Below are positions 42,096 through 49,083 of a stretch of DNA of 51,668 bases, piece by piece. The notes beneath the pieces are model-generated. The model was given only the letters and a program-made list of their open reading frames with translations. It searched no databases and was not told where the DNA came from. A program made the translations under genes and the position numbers. The stretch is from CAYLLT01 sp964591605 (GTDB lineage: Bacteria > Planctomycetota > Phycisphaerae > UBA1845 > PWPN01): contig CAZQEN010000005.1 of NCBI GenBank assembly GCA_964591605.1, forward strand, positions 1-51,668, written 5' to 3'. The number at the start of each line of letters is the position of its first letter. Position 1 is the stretch's first letter.

Positions 42096-43781
42096 ATGAG
42101 ACGACCCCATCCCACGCCAATGCTTCTGTGCTTGCTGTCTGCTGCCACTGCCCCCATCGCGGTTGCCTCCGCCGCTCCTCCCGCCACGAGCCGACCGGCC
42201 GAGACCCCGTATCTGGCCGCCGTCCGCACCTTCGCCGACAATGCGCTGCGCTACGGCCGTGACTCCTACGGACCTGAGCCCACGCCCCTCTTCGTCGACG
42301 GCCTCCATGTCGATACCCGAGAGCCGGTCCTCTGGAAGCTCCCCGCCGAACGCGCCCGCGACTGGAACCTGCCCACCGAGTGGGTGCTGTCCAACCTGGC
42401 CAGCCAGCAGAACTTCTTCCGCGTCCTGGCCTCGTTGAGCATGATCACCGGCGACCCTCAGTATAAACAGGCGGCCGTGGACGCCACCCGCTACGCCCTC
42501 GACCACTGTCGTCATTCGTGCGGTCTGTTCTACTGGGGCGGGCACGCCGCCTGGGATCTGCGGACGCGCCAGCCGGTCGGTGAAGGCCGCTACGGCGGCG
42601 CCCCCGGCAAACATGAGTTCAAGCGTCATTTCCCGTTCTACGAGCTCATGTGGGAGATCGATCCGAAGGCGACCCGGCAGTTCGTCGAAGCCTTCTGGTC
42701 CAATCACATCCTCGACTGGTCAAACCTCGACATGAACCGCCACGGCCCGTGGCGTCCGCTCGATCCCCAGGTCTGGGATCACGAATACCGCGGCGGGCCC
42801 GTGCCCTTCATCGGCAAAGGGCTGACCTTCTCCAACGCGGCCGCCGATCTCATCTACGCCGCGGGTGTCCTGCACCAGTTCACCGCAGACCCACGCCCCC
42901 TGTACTGGGCCAAGCGCCTCGCCCGCATGTACGTCGACGCCCGACACCCAAAAACCGGCCTGGGCGCCGACAATTACAGCGAAGAGACCACACGCCGATT
43001 CGTCCAGCAATTCGGGGCCGAATTCGGCGAACGCCTCACCGAGGCGACCTTCACCAGCATCTACGGCACCCGCTATCAGCAGTACGCCATCTGCCAGCTC
43101 CGGCTCGCCCAGCGCCTCGGGCCGGCGGGAGACGAGTTCAAACAATGGGCCCTCGAGGACCTCACGGCCTACGCCCGCCACTGCTACGACGCCTCCGACC
43201 ACAGTTTCTGGGCCACGCTCATCGATGGGACTCGCCTTTCCCCCGCCGACCTCAAGCGCCCCGGCTATGTGACCGAGCGCTGGTTGTCCAAACGGCCCAT
43301 GAGCGCGCTGCACTTCTGGGCGTACTCGCTCGCCTTTGGTCTCACCCGCGACCGGCTCATGTGGGAGATGACCCGCGAGGCCGCCGAGGCCCTCGGCCTG
43401 GGCGATTTCGGCGAGACGCCCGGCGAACCGGGCCGGGCTGATCTGGGCACGTCTGCCGCCGACGCCTTCCTCGTGTTCGCCCTCCTCGACCTGCATGCGG
43501 CCACGCGGGACAAGAAGTTCCTGCTCCTGGCCCGCCGCATCGGCGACAATCTGCTCGCCCGCACGTTCCACCACGGCTTCTTCGTGCCCGATGAGCGGCA
43601 TCTCTTCACCCGCTTCGACGACACCACCCCGCTGGCCCTGCTTTACCTGCATGCCGCCCTGCACCAGCCGACGCTCCAGCTCCCGACCTACGGCGCCGGC
43701 CAATCCTTCTTCCACTGCGACTACGCCGGCGAAGGCCGCACGTACGACACCAAGTCGATCTACACGCGCGTTCGCCCCTGA
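42096..43781 (+). CDS. Secreted alpha/alpha-barrel pectate-lyase-like protein
   Basis: A 561-residue exported protein with a signal peptide ending VASAAPPA. The mature protein begins YLAAVRTFADNALRYGRDSYGPEPTPLFVDGL, a motif characteristic of planctomycete proteins often labelled pectate lyase. The rest is helix-rich with repeated aromatic pairs (QYKQAAVDATRYAL, CGLFYWGGHAAWDL, YAAGVLHQF, YQQYAICQL), typical of an (alpha/alpha) toroid. I cannot identify catalytic residues, so the activity is uncertain; uronate lyase or glycosidase are both possible. The ATG at 42096 starts the signal peptide; an in-frame start 57 bases upstream would add a poor leader. Confidence 0.78.
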   Translation: MRRPHPTPMLLCLLSAATAPIAVASAAPPATSRPAETPYLAAVRTFADNALRYGRDSYGPEPTPLFVDGLHVDTREPVLWKLPAERARDWNLPTEWVLSNLASQQNFFRVLASLSMITGDPQYKQAAVDATRYALDHCRHSCGLFYWGGHAAWDLRTRQPVGEGRYGGAPGKHEFKRHFPFYELMWEIDPKATRQFVEAFWSNHILDWSNLDMNRHGPWRPLDPQVWDHEYRGGPVPFIGKGLTFSNAAADLIYAAGVLHQFTADPRPLYWAKRLARMYVDARHPKTGLGADNYSEETTRRFVQQFGAEFGERLTEATFTSIYGTRYQQYAICQLRLAQRLGPAGDEFKQWALEDLTAYARHCYDASDHSFWATLIDGTRLSPADLKRPGYVTERWLSKRPMSALHFWAYSLAFGLTRDRLMWEMTREAAEALGLGDFGETPGEPGRADLGTSAADAFLVFALLDLHAATRDKKFLLLARRIGDNLLARTFHHGFFVPDERHLFTRFDDTTPLALLYLHAALHQPTLQLPTYGAGQSFFHCDYAGEGRTYDTKSIYTRVRP

Positions 43782-44169
43782 CTGCCCGCTCCTGCCTGGC
43801 CGCTCCTGCCTGCCGGCCCGGACCTGTGATGCGCGAGTGCTTCTCCAGACAAGGCAAGAATCAGCGCGGCAGTTGAGATTTGAGATTCGTTGTTCGTATA
43901 ATGCGGGCCATGATTTCCCGGCTGGCTGGGCTGCGCGTGCGCACACCGGCCGGGGGGCTTGCATGCACACTCCACCCGATTCCGGTTTCCCATGGCCAGT
44001 GACGGGCCCTCGCACCCGTGGGGGCAGCCTCATGCGCGGGCTTTTCGCCGCGCCGCGACGGAGCTCGACCACCGGCCGCGATCGGCTGTCACCACCCTGG
44101 CGGGAGTGCGCTGCAGCACGGAGATGCCGCGCATAGCCTCCGCACGGGGCTCAGAGGCCGGCAAACGCC
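43782..44169 (+). promoter_or_regulatory. Leader region with a strong promoter and a possible leaderless mini-ORF
   Basis: This 388-base gap begins with degenerate family E repeats (43785-43826). TTGAGA (43873-43878), 18 bases, TATAAT (43897-43902) is the best sigma-70 match in the window. An ATG only eight bases after the -10 (43910) opens a 30-residue frame to 44002, which could be a leaderless upstream peptide or chance. The ligase starts 267 bases after the -10. Confidence 0.55.
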
Positions 44170-45670
44170 ATGTCCATCCTCATCGTGGTCAGCAATCCCA
44201 GAGACTGGCCACTGGAAATACCCGGCGTCGAGGTGATCTCAGGACGCGCCTACCTGACCGAGCCGGCGTTCAGCGAAATGCGCGGCGCCAAGGTCTTTAA
44301 CCTGTGCCGCTCGTACCGCTACCAGAGCATCGGCTACTACGTCTCNNNNNNNNNNCAACGTAAGGCTCTTGGGCATAGCGTTCAAGCAGGCCCGCGGGCA
44401 CAAGCCGCTTCCCAACGTCACGACCATTCAGGACCTCAAGTCCGCGAGCATGATCCGCTTCGTCTCCGATGACCTCGACGAGATGATCCAGAAAAACCTC
44501 GCCCCGATCCAGTCTGAGCGGTTCATCCTCAGCAGCTACTTCGGCCGCAACCTCGCCAAGCGCTACGACCGCCTGAGTCTGCATCTGTTCAACCTGTTCC
44601 AGGCCCCGATGCTGCGGGCGCAGTTCGTTTTCAACAAGAAATGGCAGCTCCAGAGCGTGACCGCGATCTCGGCGAGCGAGATTCCCGACGATCACCGCTA
44701 TTTCGTGGCCGAAGTGGCCAAGGAGCATTTCAGCGGCCGCCGTCCCACCGTGCGCCGGCGCAGCACCCCGCGTTACGACCTGGCCATCCTGCACAACCCG
44801 CAGGAGCGGACCCCGCCTTCCTGTGAGCGGGCCCTCCAGCGGTTCATCAAGGCGGCCGAGTCGGTCGGATTTGGGGCGGAACTGATCACCAAGGACGATT
44901 ATGCCCGCCTGGCCGAATATGACGCCCTCTTCATCCGCGAGACGACGGCCGTCAACCATCACACCTATCGGTTCGCACGCCGGGCCGTGGCCGAAGGGCT
45001 CGTCGTGATCGATGATCCCGAGTCCATCGTCAAGTGTGCCAACAAGGTGTATCTCGCCGAGCTGCTCGAGCGCCACAGGATCCCCACGCCGCCGACGCTC
45101 GTTGTGCATCGCGACAACATCCATCAGATCCTCGAGCGCCTGGGCCTGCCGTGCATTCTCAAGCAGCCCGACAGCTCCTTCTCGCAGGGCGTGCTCAAGG
45201 TGGAGGACGAGTCGCACCTGCGGGCCGAGGTCGAGCGCCTGCTCGAGCGGTCGGACCTCATCATCGCCCAGGCGTTCACGCCGACCGACTTCGACTGGCG
45301 GGTGGGCATTCTCGATCGCCAGCCGCTGTACGCCTGCAAGTACCACATGGCCGCCCGCCACTGGCAGATCACGAAGTGGATCGGCGACCAGAACGGCGAG
45401 GAGGGCAAGGTCGAGACGCTGCCGGTCGAACTTGCCCCGCGCCACGTGGTCAGGACGGCTCTGCGGGCGGCCAATCTCATCGGCAACGGCCTGTACGGCG
45501 TGGACGTCAAGCAGGTCGGCAGCACCTGCCAGGTCATCGAAGTCAACGACAACCCCAACATCGACGCCGGCTACGAGGACCGCATTCTCAAGGATCAGCT
45601 CTACTCGCGGGTCATGACTGTGCTGCTCCGCCGGGTGGAACGATGCAAGGAGGCGGTCGCGCACTGGTGA
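44170..45670 (+). CDS. RimK-like ATP-grasp ligase with RLAN N-terminal domain (contains assembly gap)
   Basis: The first 59 codons (to the gap at 44346) encode MSILIVVSNPRDWPLEIPG and end SYRYQSIGYYVS, the start of the RimK-like ATP-grasp N-terminal (RLAN) domain. After ten Ns the protein continues in another frame with QARGHKPLPNVTTIQDLKSA, the normal continuation. The C-terminal half is an ATP-grasp fold: RIPTPPTLVVHRDN, CILKQPDSSFSQGVLKV and VIEVNDNPNIDAGYED, with the metal-binding E and N residues. ATP-grasp ligases of this type join an amino acid or peptide to a carboxylate, forming an amide. The frame change means the real missing length should be a multiple of three; the N count is a placeholder. 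It is followed 47 bases later by a GCS2 ligase. Confidence 0.88.
44346..44355. other. Assembly gap (10 N)
   Basis: Ten unknown bases inside the RimK-like ligase gene. The reading frames on either side differ by one step, so the true gap is not ten bases if the flanks are right. The bases just after it (to about 44385) also match the family less well than the rest. Confidence 0.98.
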
Positions 45671-45717
45671 CAGCCAATAAGCCAAAGTCGAAAGTTGAAA
45701 GCAGGCAGCGGTGAAGG
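45671..45717. repeat. Short AAAGTYG tandem repeat between the two ligase genes
   Basis: AAAGTCG-AAAGTTG-AAAGCAG (45684-45704) is a degenerate seven-base tandem in the spacer between the ATP-grasp and GCS2 genes. It is purine-rich and may also act as a weak ribosome-binding region; GAAGG touches the next ATG. Confidence 0.5.
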
Positions 45718-46950
45718 ATGATTCCGCGCGTCGGCATTGAGCTCGAGTACATGATCGTCGATCGCGGGACGCTGGATGTGCGGCCGATCGCCGATGAGCT
45801 GCTGCGGGCCCGGGCCGGCGAGCTGACCGGCGAGGTGGAGGTCGGAAGCTACTGCTGGTCCAACGAGCTGGTGCTTCACGTCGTGGAGCTCAAGACCAAC
45901 GGCCCGGTGGACACGCTCGCCGGCGTGGCGGAGGGATTTCAACGGCAGGTCGGGCAGATCGACGACCTCCTGGGCCGCTGGAACGCCCGGCTGATGCCCG
46001 CCGCCATGCACCCGTGGATGGATCCGCTCCGCGAGACGCGCATCTGGCCGCACGACAACGCCGAGATCTACGCAGCGTTTGACCGCATCTTCGGCTGCCG
46101 CGGACACGGCTGGTCGAACCTCCAGAGCATGCACCTCAACTTCCCCTTCGAGAGCGATGACGACTTCGGACGGCTGCACGCGGCCATCCGGCTCGTTCTG
46201 CCGATCCTGCCGGCCCTGGCGGCGAGCTCGCCGGTCATGGACGGACGCCTGACCGGGCGGCTCGATAACCGCGTCGATGTCTACCGCACCAACTGCGCCC
46301 GCATTCCATCGGTCACCGGCCACGTCATCCCGGAGCCGGTCTTCACGCCCGCCGAGTATCAGGATCGGATCCTGGGCCGCATCTACGACGACCTGCGCGG
46401 CCACGACCCGGACGGGATCCTGAGACACGAGTGGGTGAACGCCCGCGGCGCCATCGCCCGATTCGAACGCAACACCATCGAGATCCGCCTGATCGACATG
46501 CAGGAGTGCCCGGCCGCAGACATCGCCATCGCCGCCCTCGTCTGGGCGTCCCTGGAGGCCCTGATGGAGGAGCGTTGGGCCTCGCTTGCGCAGCAACGCG
46601 GGCTGGGCGTCGAGCCGCTCGAGCAGATTCTTTCCGGCACGCTCGGCGACAGCCGGCAGAACCCCTTCACGATCCGCAACGAAGCCTTCCTTGCCTGCTT
46701 CGGCAGATCGGGGACGCCCGAGACGCCCGCGGCGCTGTGGCGGCGGATCGCCATGCAGCTCCTGCCCGACATTCTCCGCACGTGGGGTCACACGCTGACT
46801 ACCGGGATCGAGGCGGTCCTCCTGAGGCAAAACGGTCCGCTGGCAAGCAGGATCGTCCAGCGACTGGACGGCGATTCGTCCCGCGCGTCGCTCCGGCGGA
46901 CGTACGGAGCACTCGCCGACTGTCTGGCCGCGGGAAAGATGATCGGATGA
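45718..46950 (+). CDS. Glutamate-cysteine ligase family 2 (GCS2) protein
   Basis: A 410-residue carboxylate-amine ligase of the GCS2/YbdK family, a glutamine-synthetase-like fold that forms gamma-glutamyl or similar amide bonds with ATP. Motifs include GIELEYMIVD at the N-terminus, VLHVVELKTNGPV, AMHPWMDP, HGWSNLQSMHLNFPF and RFERNTIEIRLIDMQECP. The length and layout are typical. It lies directly downstream of the RLAN/ATP-grasp ligase. Iyer and colleagues noted this combination as a predicted pathway for small peptide-like metabolites or peptide tags. The substrate is unknown. No peptidase or N-formylglutamate amidohydrolase, sometimes seen with it, is next to it here. Confidence 0.9.
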   Translation: MIPRVGIELEYMIVDRGTLDVRPIADELLRARAGELTGEVEVGSYCWSNELVLHVVELKTNGPVDTLAGVAEGFQRQVGQIDDLLGRWNARLMPAAMHPWMDPLRETRIWPHDNAEIYAAFDRIFGCRGHGWSNLQSMHLNFPFESDDDFGRLHAAIRLVLPILPALAASSPVMDGRLTGRLDNRVDVYRTNCARIPSVTGHVIPEPVFTPAEYQDRILGRIYDDLRGHDPDGILRHEWVNARGAIARFERNTIEIRLIDMQECPAADIAIAALVWASLEALMEERWASLAQQRGLGVEPLEQILSGTLGDSRQNPFTIRNEAFLACFGRSGTPETPAALWRRIAMQLLPDILRTWGHTLTTGIEAVLLRQNGPLASRIVQRLDGDSSRASLRRTYGALADCLAAGKMIG

Positions 46951-46960
46951 GTGTTAGGAT

Positions 46961-46988
46961 TTGAAAGCGATTTCATTAAAGCATAACA
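46961..46988 (+). promoter_or_regulatory. Candidate promoter ahead of the porin gene
   Basis: TTGAAA (46961-46966), 16 bases, ATAACA (46983-46988) in an AT-rich patch that contrasts with the surrounding GC-rich sequence. It lies about 80 bases before the porin start. Confidence 0.4.
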
Positions 46989-47068
46989 CGGTCTTAACGT
47001 TCCTGGTGATAATCCTGCACGTCGGCTTGTCTTGAGCAGTCCCATCGCCGAGCGGAGGATCAGACCGC

Positions 47069-48403
47069 GTGTGTCTTGCGACAGCAGGGATGCTTCGGGA
47101 TCACAAGTGCAGCAAAACGGTTTGGGCGGGTCTGACGATCCTCCTTCTCGGCCCGTCGCTGCGTGCCCAGACGAGTCAGCCCGCCTCCCGCCCGGCCGCT
47201 TCCCAGCCCGCCTCCCTGCGAAGGTGGTTCGACCAGGAGACGTTCACCGGCGATTGGCTCGGGCTCGGCGGGCCGCTCGAGGAGTTGGGAATCAGCTTCG
47301 ACGTGACCTATCAGCAGCAGTTCCAGCAGAACCTGCGCGGGGGTCTCGATACCCACAACGCCCACCGCTTCTCCGGAACGCTTGATTACGCGCTCGAACT
47401 GGACTTCGAGAAAATGGGACTCATCCCGGGCGGCAGCTTCTTCATCAAGGCCCGGTCCTCGTACTCGGAGGGGATCAACGACGGCAAAGTCGGTGCGATC
47501 TATGACGTCAACGGCGACGCCTTCCGCAATCAGCCCGCCTTCGTCCGCAAGTGGTGGTACAAGCAGACGTTTCTCGACGAGAAGGTCGAACTCCGGCTCG
47601 GGCGGCTTCAGGCGCATAAGGATCTGTTCGACGTCAGCCTGTACGCGAATCATGAAGACAAGGACTTCATGAACAACCTGCTCAATCGCAGCGGGATCAT
47701 GCCGCAGTCCAACGGCATGGGCGCCTTCATCCGGGTGAAACCCGTGGACTGGGTGTATATCCAGGCCGCGGCCATCGACGCGCAGGCCAAAAACCGCACG
47801 CGGACCGGCTTTGACACCGGTTTCCACGACGAAGCCTGGTTCAACGGCTTCTGGGAAGTGGGATTCACGCCGAAATGGGCAACGGACAGGGGCCCGATGC
47901 CCGGACGCTATCGGATCGGCTGGTGGTACGATGCCAAAGCGAGGGAGGTCTACCGGCAGACGTACGACGGACGCCTTCCTCAGGAGTTTCGGGGAGGCAA
48001 CCTGGGTCTCTACCTCGGCTTCGACCAGATGATCTGGAAGGAACGATCGGATCCGAAAGACACGCAGGGCCTGGGCTTCTTCAGCCGCTACGGCGTCGCC
48101 CACCGGGACGTGATCCAGGTCGCCCATACCTGGCAGCTCGGGGCATCCTACAAAGGCCTGCTGCCGGAGCGGGATGACGACGTGCTTGGTTTCTCATTCG
48201 GACAGGGTATTCTGTCGCCCCGGTACCGCGAGTATGTGGACGAAGACGCGGACCGCGAAAGCGTGTGGGAGCTCTACTACCGGATTCAAGTGGCCCCGTG
48301 GTGCCAGATTTCGCCGGATCTGCAGATCATCCAGAACCCCGGCGGCGACAAATCGGCGCGGGACGCGATTGTGGGCGGTATCCGGCTGTGCATGACGCTG
48401 TGA
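47069..48403 (+). CDS. OprB-like carbohydrate-selective porin
   Basis: A 444-residue outer-membrane beta-barrel of the OprB family, which passes sugars across the outer membrane. The signal peptide ends SLRAQ. A TSQPASRPAASQPAS linker follows, then WFDQETFTGDWLGLGGPLEELGI, the hallmark OprB start. The rest alternates aromatic beta-strands (YALELDFEKMGL, FIKARSSYSEGIND, WVYIQAAAID), and ends VVGGIRLCMTL-like with IVGGIRLCM. The GTG at 47069 has GGAGG 10 bases before it; ATG 47090 is an alternative that keeps the signal peptide. A porin of this type supports a diderm envelope and sugar uptake. Confidence 0.9.
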   Translation: MCLATAGMLRDHKCSKTVWAGLTILLLGPSLRAQTSQPASRPAASQPASLRRWFDQETFTGDWLGLGGPLEELGISFDVTYQQQFQQNLRGGLDTHNAHRFSGTLDYALELDFEKMGLIPGGSFFIKARSSYSEGINDGKVGAIYDVNGDAFRNQPAFVRKWWYKQTFLDEKVELRLGRLQAHKDLFDVSLYANHEDKDFMNNLLNRSGIMPQSNGMGAFIRVKPVDWVYIQAAAIDAQAKNRTRTGFDTGFHDEAWFNGFWEVGFTPKWATDRGPMPGRYRIGWWYDAKAREVYRQTYDGRLPQEFRGGNLGLYLGFDQMIWKERSDPKDTQGLGFFSRYGVAHRDVIQVAHTWQLGASYKGLLPERDDDVLGFSFGQGILSPRYREYVDEDADRESVWELYYRIQVAPWCQISPDLQIIQNPGGDKSARDAIVGGIRLCMTL

Positions 48404-48486
48404 GCGGTCCGGCCGCAGCGCAAACGAGGAAGGCGGCCCGCGGTCGAGGCCCGGTCGGCCCGGATCTCATGAAGGAGGAACAGGTG

Positions 48487-48705
48487 ATGCGACGATCGGT
48501 CTGGCGTTGGCGTCTGGCAAAGGCGGTGATGGCGGCGGCCGGCGGTTCGACCGTGTTTGGCGGCAGTTGCGCTTCGGACGTGCGCGAGCAGATCGTCGCG
48601 GGCGCCCTCGATTTCGTCAATGCGACGACGGCCGACACGCTGTCCGCGCTGTTTCCACTTCCTGAAACCATCGATAGCCTTTTCACGCCGTCCGGCGGCC
48701 AATAG
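48487..48705 (+). CDS. Small exported protein of unknown function (72 aa)
   Basis: MRRSVWRWRLAKAVMAAAGG forms a positively charged, hydrophobic leader, and FGGSC near residue 32 may be a weak lipobox. The remainder is AGALDFVNATTADTLSALFP-like, an amphipathic helix. AAGGAGGA at 48472-48479 lies eight bases before the ATG at 48487, the best ribosome site in the window. An ATG 18 bases upstream overlaps that site and is unlikely. It follows the porin by 83 bases and may be co-transcribed. No family is recognised. Confidence 0.68.
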   Translation: MRRSVWRWRLAKAVMAAAGGSTVFGGSCASDVREQIVAGALDFVNATTADTLSALFPLPETIDSLFTPSGGQ

Positions 48706-49083
48706 GCGCCGTTCGAGCTGCCCGCGGCCGCCGCCCCCCCGTCACAGGCATGCCCGTATCGCCTGCCCGCTACTAAACCCTTCCGTGGCATGAAGGCGAG
48801 CCACAGAGTTCACCGAGCACACCGAGAGAACGGGTTGACGATAACGAAGAATGACGACCCGACGAAACCTTAGGTGAGAAGCTCAGACATGTGTTTCAAC
48901 GCTCAGATTTGTTGCGTTCTCTGAGGACTCTGTGAGCCCTGTGGCAGTTTCCTACGCAACGGGAGGATTGAGTCGCCCGCCCGCTGCCGGCTATAATCTG
49001 TTCAGAGTCGCGGATCATCGGACGGACGTGCCGTGGTGGTGCGGCAGGCAGCGTGCCCCTCTGCAACGCCGGGAAACTGCATC
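48706..49083. repeat. Gap with inverted CACAGAG repeats (family C copy 3)
   Basis: A 378-base gap. The left arm, GCCACAGAGTTCACCGAGCAC (48800-48820) extending to 48830, faces TTCTCTGAGGACTCTGTGAG and CCCTGTGGC (48917-48946) across about 85 bases. A short AT-richer region before the GH172 start may hold its promoter, but I see no clear boxes. Confidence 0.7.

Noticed and set aside
41859..42707. A long N-terminal extension of the propeller glycosidase-like protein
   Set aside because: It overlaps the lyase-like gene on the other strand and precedes a normal signal peptide at 41858.
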